Assembly (NCBI GenBank): GCA_030425385.1
Contig: JAUIAH010000007.1
Coordinates: 186,001-250,000 of the forward strand
Direction of reading: 5' to 3'
DNA: 64,000 nucleotides
DNA from: Verrucomicrobiia bacterium
Lineage (GTDB): Bacteria > Verrucomicrobiota > Verrucomicrobiia > Verrucomicrobiales > DEV007
Both the position numbers and the translations under genes were made by a program. Position 1 is the first letter of the stretch; every line of letters starts with the position of its first letter. The notes below the pieces were generated by a model. The model was not told the DNA's origin. It saw only the letters and a list, made by a program, of their open reading frames with translations, and searched no databases. Positions 1 to 8,103 of the stretch are shown here, piece after piece.

Positions 1-1134
1 CTTATTGAAGAGGCTCAAGCCGTCCGCTGAAACGCGAGACAAGAGTCCTCCAGGAACGCGTCGATGCAACTCTAAAATACAGGCGACATCGATAGCGACG
101 AGATCGGCACCACTGCGCGGATCGAAGTGAATGCGGCTTCCATTTCGCCCTGGCCGAGTGGTACTGATATAAGGCTCGAATCGTGTGCCAGGAAATCCAT
201 AGCGATTCATGGCGGCAGAGAATTCGTGAGGGTCCACCCCCTCACCGGCAGCAAATTCAAATGGGCGATTGGTGCCAATGCCGACATCGACGGGGGTGAG
301 GCCTCCTAACATGCCGGTCATGGCGTAGTAGAAAGGGGAAATCGATTTGGGGATATTGGGAGACGTGGCTCGCCAACGGAGTCCGGTGTGGTCCCAGAAC
401 ATGTTCCGAGTCCACCCTCGCATGCGAACCACGTGGAGTTGCGGTCGGCGACCGATCCAGCGCTCACCATTGGTCATCGCTGCGAGTTCGCCTGTCGTCA
501 TGCCGTGAACGTATGGGACGGGGATCTGACCGACGAAGGACTTGTATGCAGACTCTAACGGAGGGCCATAAACGCCGTGACCGCCCAACGGATTGGGGCG
601 ATCGAGGACGACAAAGGGAATGCCCCGAGCCGCACAGGCCTCCATGGCGAGAGCCATGGTGCTAATGTAAGTGTAACTCCGTGAGCCGATGTCCTGGAGG
701 TCGAAGACCATCATGTCAATCCCCGCCAACTGGGCAGGGCTGGGTTGGCGCGTGACGCCGTAGAGGGAGTAGACGGGTAGTCCAGTAACGCGATCACGTC
801 GAGAGGACACGTATTTCCCCGCCTTGATGTCTCCATCGATCCCGTGCTCTGGCGCATAAAGAGCCGTGAGTTGGACGCCGGGCGCCCGTTGCAGGACTTG
901 GCGCGTCATTTGTCCTCGCCCATTGTAACTCGTCTGATTGCAAATGAGACCGACCCGCCGTCCACGAAGGAGGGCGAAGCCTTGCGCTTCGAGGGCATCG
1001 ATCCCTAACAGGAACGGTCCGCCGGAAACCTGTCCGCTTTGCGCGGGACGAGTGGAGGCGCGCGGCACGCAGCCGCATAAACACGTTAGGAGAATCAGGA
1101 CGGATAAAAAGCTTTTGTAATTCACAAGGGTCAC
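1..1134 (-). CDS. namZ: Exo-beta-N-acetylmuramidase NamZ (DUF1343), lipoprotein, 3' end cut by window
   Basis: One minus-strand frame stays open from position 1134 to the window edge (378 codons), so the C-terminus lies outside. The N-terminus is a lipoprotein signal: a hydrophobic stretch ending LLTCLCGC, so the enzyme is probably membrane-anchored outside the cytoplasm. Family blocks visible are VGLICNQTSYN, YAPEHGIDGDIKAGKYV, FDLQDIGSRSYTYIS, LDRPNPLGGHGVYGPPLE and GIGTNRPFEF, all typical of DUF1343/NamZ. Known NamZ enzymes remove terminal MurNAc from peptidoglycan fragments. The start is GTG at 1134 (a GTG at 1125 is the alternative); no ATG and no clear Shine-Dalgarno is present. It is divergent from nagZ with only 19 bp between the two start codons. 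Confidence 0.9.
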   Translation of the reverse strand, partial: MTLVNYKSFLSVLILLTCLCGCVPRASTRPAQSGQVSGGPFLLGIDALEAQGFALLRGRRVGLICNQTSYNGRGQMTRQVLQRAPGVQLTALYAPEHGIDGDIKAGKYVSSRRDRVTGLPVYSLYGVTRQPSPAQLAGIDMMVFDLQDIGSRSYTYISTMALAMEACAARGIPFVVLDRPNPLGGHGVYGPPLESAYKSFVGQIPVPYVHGMTTGELAAMTNGERWIGRRPQLHVVRMRGWTRNMFWDHTGLRWRATSPNIPKSISPFYYAMTGMLGGLTPVDVGIGTNRPFEFAAGEGVDPHEFSAAMNRYGFPGTRFEPYISTTRPGRNGSRIHFDPRSGADLVAIDVACILELHRRVPGGLLSRVSADGLSLFNK

Positions 1135-1153
1135 TGCTAAGTAGCGCGACTTT

Positions 1154-2263
1154 ATGGAAGATCAGAATCTGGGTCAACTCCTCCTCATGGGAATCCCGGG
1201 CGCCGAGCTCGATGCGGACACTGCTAGGCGTCTCAAAGCCATTCAGCCTGGGGGCTTCATCATCTTTGGTCGAAATATCAAGGCACCGGAGCAATTGCGA
1301 AAGTTGATGGATGACTTGCGTGACCTCAGTGAAGTGGAGCCGATCCTAACGATTGACCAGGAGGGAGGGCGCGTTTCGCGTTTGCGCCTGATCGGTCAGG
1401 AGCCCCCTAACGCCCAAGACTTGCGTAAGAAGAATGACCTCAAGTTGATCAAGCGTCATGGGGAATTGACTGGAAAGATCTTGCGGCTCTTTGGGTTTAA
1501 TCTCGATCTCTGTCCAGTCTTGGACGTCTCTCATGACGACGAAGCGGATAATTCTCTTAAAGGGCGGTGTTATGGCACGTCTGTGAATGAAGTGATTGAG
1601 AAGGCGGCGACCTTCAATCATGCCATGCGGAAACAAGGGATCCTCAGCTGCGGGAAGCATTTCCCGGGTTACGCAAACGCGGATTGCGATGCCCATCATG
1701 AACTGCCGGTCATTTCACGGTCGATCGACGAGTTGGAAGCGGAGGAACTGGCTCCTTATCGAGCCATGATACCAGATTTAGATAGTGTGATGGTCTGTCA
1801 CTCGCACTATCCAGCTTATGATGCAGATCGTCCGCGTTGGCCTGCGTCGCTCTCCAAGAATATTATCACTCAAGTGCTGAGGAATCAGTTAGGGTATGAT
1901 CATGGACTGGTGATGACAGATGATTTGGACATGGGGGCGATTCTCAATGAGGTGGGATTTGAAGAGGTGATCAGAGAATCGATTCTGGCAGGGAATGACA
2001 TGGCGATGATCTGTCATCGCGTTGAGATGGTGGAGGATGCCAAGAAGGTGTTGGCGACCTTGCCCGAGCCCGAGCTGGATCAAGCCCTCAAGCGCATTCA
2101 GCGGCTGAAGAAACGCATGGTGGCCCCAACGCCTTTCAGCATGGAGGCCTTCGAGGCTGTCAATCAAGATATCTGGGATCTCCGTGTGGCGGTGTTAGGC
2201 GAGGAACGGGCAAAGATCCTCAGCGTGGAGGACGGCAAGCGTTCTCCCGTGGAGACGTATTGA
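1154..2263 (+). CDS. nagZ: Beta-N-acetylhexosaminidase, GH3 family (NagZ)
   Basis: This 369-residue protein has no signal peptide, so it is probably cytoplasmic, like classical NagZ. GH3 NagZ landmarks are present: the IDQEGGRVSRL block (residues 67-77), KHFPGYANADCDAHHELP (168-185) with the His-containing acid/base loop, and MTDDLDMGAI (254-263), whose aspartate is the expected nucleophile. NagZ cleaves terminal GlcNAc from muropeptides. Together with the divergent NamZ it can strip disaccharide units from cell-wall fragments, as the paired enzymes do in Bacillus. The ATG at 1154 fits the family N-terminus. Its promoter must lie inside the namZ coding sequence. Confidence 0.93.
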   Translation: MEDQNLGQLLLMGIPGAELDADTARRLKAIQPGGFIIFGRNIKAPEQLRKLMDDLRDLSEVEPILTIDQEGGRVSRLRLIGQEPPNAQDLRKKNDLKLIKRHGELTGKILRLFGFNLDLCPVLDVSHDDEADNSLKGRCYGTSVNEVIEKAATFNHAMRKQGILSCGKHFPGYANADCDAHHELPVISRSIDELEAEELAPYRAMIPDLDSVMVCHSHYPAYDADRPRWPASLSKNIITQVLRNQLGYDHGLVMTDDLDMGAILNEVGFEEVIRESILAGNDMAMICHRVEMVEDAKKVLATLPEPELDQALKRIQRLKKRMVAPTPFSMEAFEAVNQDIWDLRVAVLGEERAKILSVEDGKRSPVETY

Positions 2264-2306
2264 TTTCTTTCCCTCAAGGCCGCGCTAGGATAGATTCCTG
2301 GCGTCG

Positions 2307-5300
2307 ATGAGGAAACGAATCATTCTCTTCTGTCTCCTAGTCATCGCGCTCATGAGCGTGGGGCGTATGATTGTGGAGAAGTCCCTGCAACGTCAGCGGG
2401 AGACCCAGGTCGCGGGAAGAGACGTGCGCTTGCGGGATCGTGACACGTTGCCGACGCCCACCGAGCCTTCTTGGGTGACGCCCGAGCCCGAATCGCCTCC
2501 GCAGATTCAGAATCTCCCGGAGCCAGAAGAGGAACTGCCTCCCGGTGTGGACATCACGGCGGCGGATACTCCTGCACCGACGGATGAGCCTGAGATGCAA
2601 GAGTCGGCAATCGAGACGCTTCTAGCGGAATCACCCATGGATGATCCAGAGGAAGCGTCTGTGGAGGAGGAGGAAGCGCCTGGAGGTGGCTTGGTCATCA
2701 ATGAGATCATGTTTTACCCCATGCCGCGAGGGGGTGTCGAGCCAACGGAAGAAGAGTTTGTTGAATTGGTGAATGATAGTGAGGTACCGATTGCTCTCAG
2801 AGACTATCAATTCACCCGCGGTATTGCTTACACTTTCCCTGACATCACCATAGAACCTGGAGGCTATGTGATCGTTTCTCCCAATGCGACGGCTTTCGCC
2901 CAACGTTATCCTGATTGTAAGGCCCGAGTCATTGGCCCGTGGGAAGGGCGCCTGAGCAATGGCGGAGAAGAGCTTCGGTTGGAGAATGCCGACGGCGAAG
3001 TGGTCGATCGCGTGGCCTATGCCGATGAGGGAGACTGGGCAGTACGTGGCCTGACTGATCGCGTTCCGATGTCGCAGCGTTCCAGTTTCTCTGGGAATCG
3101 CCACTTCTCCAGAGGTGGAGTGGAGGGGTGGGTTTGGCTCAATGCTGCCGATGGGGAAGGGGCGTCGTTGGAGCTGATTTCCTCACAGATGTCAAACAAT
3201 CAGGGGCAGAACTGGGCCCCTAGTCCGAGCCTTGGAGGGTCGCCCGGTAGGGGCAACGAGCGCCACGCTGGAGACATCGCACCGCTCATTAGCGGAGTGA
3301 CGCACAAGCCTGCCGTGCCGAAGCCTAACCAGAAAGTATTGATCCTAGCAGAGATCGATGATGTTTCGCAGGAGGCGATAGAGGCTCAGGTTTACTGGCG
3401 AGTTTCCGGCTATCGCGACGGCGGTTTCCAATCCGTGGCCATGCAGCCACTCTCGCGCGACCGCTTTGCGGCGGTGCTCCCAGGGCATCCTGACAAAACG
3501 GTCGTTGAATTCTATATCCGTGCGACTGATGGCCAGCACGAAAGGGCGTGGCCAGCCAATGCCGACGCTCGCCGTCGCGCTAACGCGCTTTATCAGGTGG
3601 ATTCGGAGACGAATCGGACGGCAATGGCTTTCTATCGCTTGATCATGACAGAGCAAGAGGCCTCACGCTTTGGCGATAATCCTCACACCAACGCTGAACA
3701 GAACACGACCTTGATCGCGGATGATGGGAGTGGTCCCATCATTCGCTATCTCTGCGGGACCCGCGTCCGAGGTGCGGGGAGTCGCAACAACTATCCGCGG
3801 CCGATGCGTGTCAATCTTCCCAGTGACCGGCCCTGGAATGGGGCCACACGGATGAATTTGAATAGTGTGTATCCTTGGTTGCAGTTCATAGGCATGAAGA
3901 TCTTTCAACACGCGCGGCTGCCAGCGCCTAACATGTTGCCCGTGCAGGTGCGTCGCAATGGGCGCGATGAGACCCGCAAACGGATGAAAGATTACGGGGC
4001 TTTTGTGCATGCGCAGCCGCTCAATGGCCAGTTTCTCGACGAGCACTTGCCCCATGACGACGGCGGTAATCTTTACAAGAAGGTGCGCCCTGACAATAGT
4101 TGGTCCTGGCACAATGGCTACATACGCGGCTATCAGAACGACGGTTGGCTGAAGCGGTCGAATGCTTCGGACAATGACTGGAGCGATCTCGATCGCTTTC
4201 TGGGCGTGATGACCAACGCTCCAAGGGAGCGTGACTACCTGCAGCGCGTGGCTGAGGTCATGGACATTGATCAATGGCTTCGCTATCTCGCGGTCATGGC
4301 CCTGATGAACAACGGTGAGGGGGGCATTGCCAACGGCATAGATGACGACTACGCCATCTATCGCGGTGTCCAAGACACGCGCTTCATCGCCTTGCCGCAT
4401 GACCTCGACACCATCTTGGGGGTGGACGAGAGTCCCAGTGATCCCACGCACACGCTCTTTGACTTTGTCAGCCGAGGCAATGAATTGGAACCCTTGGTGC
4501 CGTTGTTCGCCCAGCCAGAGATCCAGAAGCGTTACTTTGAGATCATGGCAGAACTGATTCAGACCACCTTTTCCAATCAATCATTTGGAGCGTTGTTAGA
4601 TCAACATCTCGAAGGCTGGGTTCCGCAATCCATGATCGAGGAGATGAAAGACTTCATGCAACGGCGCATCGCCTATGCGGCGATGGAGATTCAAGACGCC
4701 ATCGAGCGGCCATCGCCCCTGCCGGCACCGACGACGCAGGGGACCTGGGAGAGCGCGATTGGCAAGGTGGTGCTGAATGAAGTGCTTGCGATGAATGTGA
4801 GAGCGCATGCGCATGGGGAGACGTATCCTGATCTCATTGAGCTGCGCAACACGACGACAAAGGCGCTTTCCTTGGGAGGCATGAGTCTGAGTGATGATCC
4901 CGAGAAACCAGGGAAGTTCATCTTCCCAGAGGAAACCTCCCTCAAGGGGAAGGGAACGTTGGTACTATACGCGGATCAACTGGAAATAGAAGGTGAGCTG
5001 CACACGGGATTTGCACTCAAACAGGAAGGGGAAACCCTCACCCTTTATGATCGTGCGGGCGCGGATGGGAGGCGTGCGATCCTTGATTCAGTCGTGTTTG
5101 GACCGCAAGTGGCCGATTATTCCATCAGTCGCAGTGCTAGCCAACCGGCCACCTGGACCCTCACAAAGCCCTCCATCGGAGAACCCAACGGCGCTTCCGT
5201 GCCTCTCGCGAGTCCCAGTCATCTACGCATCAACGAATGGTTAGGCGCTCCAGAGGCGCGGGCGCTTGATGATTTCGTGGAGATCTTCAACACGAGCAAG

Positions 5301-6128
5301 CAGGTGGTGGCTTTAGGAGGAATGGCAGTGACGAATCACTACATGGATGCGCCTGATGAACATCGCTTGCCTCCGCTGAGCTTCCTGGGCCCGGAAGGGC
5401 TTCTTCTTATGGAATCCCTTGGCAAAGCGAGTTCACAGCGGCATCCGTGTGACCTTCCGTTTCGGCTAGGCTCGCACCACGGCTGGATCCGTTTGGTAGC
5501 AGTCAATGATGTGGAGATTGATAAAGTGCACTATCATTGTCATCGGCCAGATGTGTCTCAGGGCCGCTTGCCCAATGGTAGTGGGAACATCGCCTACCTC
5601 ACGCTTCCGTCTCCTGGGAAGGCGAATATGTCTGCGCGCGACGTCTCGGCACATGTGCGAGGACTGGTGTTGGGGCTGCGTGTGTCGGAGATCATGTACC
5701 ACCCGAAGAATCCTGAATTGGAATTCATCGAGTTCACCAATGTTTACACAGAGGCGATCGATCTCGCGGGGGTTCGACTCACGAATGGAGTGACGTTTGC
5801 GTTTGAGGAGGGCATGTTAGAGCCAGGAGCCTTTCTTGTCTTGGTCAACAATCAAGAGGTCTTCAGGTCGCATTACGGTGAGGAGGTGCGCATCGGGGGG
5901 CAATTCGATGGCAAGCTTTCGAATGGCGGAGAGACCTTGGAAGTGCGCTTGCCCGATCCTTCCAAGGTGGCCATCCAGCGTTTCCAATACAATGACAACT
6001 GGTATGGCTCGACTGATGGACGCGGGCATTCGCTCACCGTGCTCGATGCGAGGGTTGACGTGAAACGCTGGGGCGACATCAGCAACTGGCGACCGAGCCC
6101 CGAAGAGGGGGGCTCTCCTGGGAAATAG
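2307..6128 (+). CDS. Exported LTD/CotH-domain protein, 1273 aa
   Basis: An N-terminal membrane segment or uncleaved signal (about residues 5-21) is followed by a Pro/Glu-rich linker (about 47-128). A first lamin-tail domain starts near residue 129 (LVINEIMFYP). A CotH-like kinase region follows, with ALPHDLDTILG near residue 694 matching the CotH D-x-D motif. Three more LTD-like domains start near residues 821 (VVLNEVLAMN), 973 (LRINEWLGAP) and 1124 (LRVSEIMYHP). It is probably a cell-surface or secreted protein. CotH proteins in spore coats phosphorylate partner proteins; whether this one is active is unknown. The gene starts 43 bp after nagZ. Its last ~230 bp are repeated without a mismatch at 30229-30459. 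Confidence 0.82.
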   Translation: MRKRIILFCLLVIALMSVGRMIVEKSLQRQRETQVAGRDVRLRDRDTLPTPTEPSWVTPEPESPPQIQNLPEPEEELPPGVDITAADTPAPTDEPEMQESAIETLLAESPMDDPEEASVEEEEAPGGGLVINEIMFYPMPRGGVEPTEEEFVELVNDSEVPIALRDYQFTRGIAYTFPDITIEPGGYVIVSPNATAFAQRYPDCKARVIGPWEGRLSNGGEELRLENADGEVVDRVAYADEGDWAVRGLTDRVPMSQRSSFSGNRHFSRGGVEGWVWLNAADGEGASLELISSQMSNNQGQNWAPSPSLGGSPGRGNERHAGDIAPLISGVTHKPAVPKPNQKVLILAEIDDVSQEAIEAQVYWRVSGYRDGGFQSVAMQPLSRDRFAAVLPGHPDKTVVEFYIRATDGQHERAWPANADARRRANALYQVDSETNRTAMAFYRLIMTEQEASRFGDNPHTNAEQNTTLIADDGSGPIIRYLCGTRVRGAGSRNNYPRPMRVNLPSDRPWNGATRMNLNSVYPWLQFIGMKIFQHARLPAPNMLPVQVRRNGRDETRKRMKDYGAFVHAQPLNGQFLDEHLPHDDGGNLYKKVRPDNSWSWHNGYIRGYQNDGWLKRSNASDNDWSDLDRFLGVMTNAPRERDYLQRVAEVMDIDQWLRYLAVMALMNNGEGGIANGIDDDYAIYRGVQDTRFIALPHDLDTILGVDESPSDPTHTLFDFVSRGNELEPLVPLFAQPEIQKRYFEIMAELIQTTFSNQSFGALLDQHLEGWVPQSMIEEMKDFMQRRIAYAAMEIQDAIERPSPLPAPTTQGTWESAIGKVVLNEVLAMNVRAHAHGETYPDLIELRNTTTKALSLGGMSLSDDPEKPGKFIFPEETSLKGKGTLVLYADQLEIEGELHTGFALKQEGETLTLYDRAGADGRRAILDSVVFGPQVADYSISRSASQPATWTLTKPSIGEPNGASVPLASPSHLRINEWLGAPEARALDDFVEIFNTSKQVVALGGMAVTNHYMDAPDEHRLPPLSFLGPEGLLLMESLGKASSQRHPCDLPFRLGSHHGWIRLVAVNDVEIDKVHYHCHRPDVSQGRLPNGSGNIAYLTLPSPGKANMSARDVSAHVRGLVLGLRVSEIMYHPKNPELEFIEFTNVYTEAIDLAGVRLTNGVTFAFEEGMLEPGAFLVLVNNQEVFRSHYGEEVRIGGQFDGKLSNGGETLEVRLPDPSKVAIQRFQYNDNWYGSTDGRGHSLTVLDARVDVKRWGDISNWRPSPEEGGSPGK

Positions 6129-6568
6129 CCTTGGGATCAAAGGTGGACGCAGGCATCGCCTAGCACTTCCGCCAGAGGATCGGCATCCCGAGCGCTCATC
6201 CCGAGGTGAAGATGTCGGCACCAGCCTTCTCCGTGTGCAAATCTGTTCGCAGTCAGACGAGCGATGCGACGCGATTCGTCATCCATGGCCGCGAGGTAGG
6301 AATCCATTCCCTGACTTTGATCGAGCCATTCCTTTTGAGAATGGTGTTCTGATAGTGCTTGACGCGCCGTATCGGAGGCATTCATAGAAACGCTCCCGCA
6401 ATTGCCGCTGGAGAGATCCAGCTTGCGCAGGGCGAATCCCTTTTCGCGCAAACGCAGCATGGTCCCGGTGGCGATCACCGCGCGTTCATCCATTTCATGC
6501 ACCTCCTGTTTCTGGACGATGGCGGTGACCAAGGTGATGGTCAATTTCCCGTCAAGGTGCTCGCGAAA
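5898..6568 (+). repeat. Direct repeat copy A (LTD gene 3' end + decayed PIG-L/EboD relic), left flank of putative element
   Basis: These 671 bp match 30229-31389 collinearly, except that two segments of copy B are absent: 30697-31077 (381 bp) and 31181-31289 (109 bp). 1161-381-109 = 671, so there are no other indels. Mismatches by eye rise from left to right: 0 in 5898-6154 (257 bp), 6 in the next 211 bp, 4 in the next 103 bp and 8 in the last 100 bp. The first deletion is flanked by a GACGC microhomology. The right end falls 18 bp before the coupling-protein start codon. Confidence 0.93.
6137..6568 (-). pseudogene. Relic: in-frame fusion of EboD-like C-terminus with a twice-deleted PIG-L deacetylase
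   Basis: Read on the minus strand, this begins with an EboD-like segment (HLDGKLTITLVTAIVQKQEVH, cf. 31290-31389). It runs directly into PIG-L residues (TMLRLREKGFALRKLDLSSG), skips the PIG-L middle and ends with the PIG-L C-terminus (GDACVHL). The PIG-L start region and HPDD metal motif are gone through a 109-bp deletion, and 127 codons of the core through a 381-bp deletion. The catalytic residues are therefore lost. The frame nevertheless stays open across both joints. Intact homologues are at 30468-31244 and 31237-32400. It probably does not make a working enzyme. Confidence 0.85.
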
Positions 6569-6586
6569 TAGCGCCCTATCGTTCCC

Positions 6587-8023
6587 ATGAAGGCCACTGT
6601 ATGTATCACAGGCCTGATCGTCGTTGGCTGTGCCTATGGGTGGCTTTCCTATCCATGGAACATCCTTGGGATGGCGATTGGGGCTGCGATGGCTAGCCTT
6701 GTGTGGTTTGGTGAGGATCGTGAGGTCGTTCTGCGGTTTGGTCGGCTGACCTGGACGATTCCAGAAGTGTGTCGGCACTTCCTGATCACGGGTGATACAG
6801 GAAGCGGGAAGACGACAAGTGGCATCCATCCGATCCTCGTGCAATTGACGCAGAATGTGCCGGACTGGGGCGGTCTGGTTCTCGGTGTGAAAGGTGATGA
6901 GCATGCGTTCATCACGAGACTCGCAGAAGCCCACGGGCGTTCGGGTGATGTCCTTCATCTGCAGGTGCGGCCAGTCGATGCGTCTACGAATTGGACTCCA
7001 CCTCATCGCTACAACCTGCTTTCGGATCGAGGCCTTCCATGGATGACTCATGCCAAGATGATTGTGGATGTCGCGGCGAGTGTGACGGATGGAAAGCAAT
7101 CGGCCTTCTTCCGTTCGATTGCTCAGCTGTCATTGAGCAATGCGTTCGAATTGCTTGATCAGCTGGACGTTCCGGTGACGCTCTCGCGTGCGCACCAACT
7201 TCTGACCTCGATGTCGACCATGAAGGCGGCCCTGGAGAAACTCGCGCAGCTTCCGCCAACGATCGAGCGAGCACGACTTGCGGAGTTTTTCGCGAGCACG
7301 TTCACGTCGGCGCAGGCGCATGAGCAGCGCGAGGGGATTGAGGGCACGATTAAGACCTATCTGGGCTTCTTTCTTCACCCTGACATTACAGCGGTATTTT
7401 CTAGCGACGAACCGAACACCTTTTCTCTGCCTGCTGTTGACGAAGGCGGCATCGTTTCGGTTACCATGCCTCAGCGATTTGCGACGGAGCGGCGCTACAT
7501 TCACACTTATCTCAAATGCCTCTTCTATTACCACGCGCTTCGTCGGTTCGATCGGCAGCCGGATAGACGCGAGGACAATCTCCTCTTGTTAGTAGCCGAT
7601 GAGTTCCTAGACATCGCGACATCGAGTGAAGATGGGATGAGTGATCACAAGATCGCGGATCGCGTGCGGGCGGCGAAGCTCGCGATCATCGCGGCGGTGC
7701 AATCTGAGGTCTCGCTGGATCCGGCTATCGGAAAGGAGAAGCGCAAGGTGTTCGCTCTCAACATGCGCAGCCGTCTCATCTTCCGAGGGGCCGATCTTGA
7801 GGGAGCGACGGCCAGTGCGGATCACATCGGGAAACGGACCGTTTGGAAGACTTCTCGCAGTGCGAAGGGCATGGAAACGGCGACATACACGAGACGCGAA
7901 CAGGAGGAGTACATTGTCAAGCCAGCGAAGCTGATGCGCCTCAAGGATCATGTAGGCGTGGTCGTTCACCCTTCAAAGCGTTGGATCAACAAACGCCTCT
8001 GCCCGATCTTCAGTCTCAAGTAA
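6587..8023 (+). CDS. Type IV secretion/conjugation coupling ATPase (VirD4/TraG-like)
   Basis: The 478-residue protein has two hydrophobic stretches in residues 1-42, then a P-loop FLITGDTGSGKT (Walker A at 69-76) and a Walker B-like LLLLVADEF near residue 330. This spacing fits VirD4/TraG-type coupling proteins, which sit at the inner membrane and hand DNA-protein substrates to a type IV secretion channel. No relaxase, VirB4 or VirB11 is encoded in the window. A truncated TrbI/VirB10 lies at the other end of the 24-kb interval. The homologous repeat ends 18 bp upstream of the start, so the native promoter was probably replaced. No good Shine-Dalgarno is visible before ATG 6587. Confidence 0.8.
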   Translation: MKATVCITGLIVVGCAYGWLSYPWNILGMAIGAAMASLVWFGEDREVVLRFGRLTWTIPEVCRHFLITGDTGSGKTTSGIHPILVQLTQNVPDWGGLVLGVKGDEHAFITRLAEAHGRSGDVLHLQVRPVDASTNWTPPHRYNLLSDRGLPWMTHAKMIVDVAASVTDGKQSAFFRSIAQLSLSNAFELLDQLDVPVTLSRAHQLLTSMSTMKAALEKLAQLPPTIERARLAEFFASTFTSAQAHEQREGIEGTIKTYLGFFLHPDITAVFSSDEPNTFSLPAVDEGGIVSVTMPQRFATERRYIHTYLKCLFYYHALRRFDRQPDRREDNLLLLVADEFLDIATSSEDGMSDHKIADRVRAAKLAIIAAVQSEVSLDPAIGKEKRKVFALNMRSRLIFRGADLEGATASADHIGKRTVWKTSRSAKGMETATYTRREQEEYIVKPAKLMRLKDHVGVVVHPSKRWINKRLCPIFSLK

Positions 8024-8103
8024 CGACGACGCTGTTTCGGGAGAGAACCGGAGAGAAGCCTCGCCAAGGAATCCATAGTACCTCCCTTGTCTGGGCCAAT
8101 GGC

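Noticed and set aside
794-1294. Minus-strand ORF of 166 codons covering the namZ/nagZ starts
   Set aside because: The frame runs out of frame through both real genes and has no domain; namZ and nagZ explain the region.
6137-7099. 320-codon minus-strand ORF overlapping the coupling protein
   Set aside because: Only its first part is the PIG-L/EboD relic. The rest is antisense to a clear Walker-A/B protein and has no family likeness.
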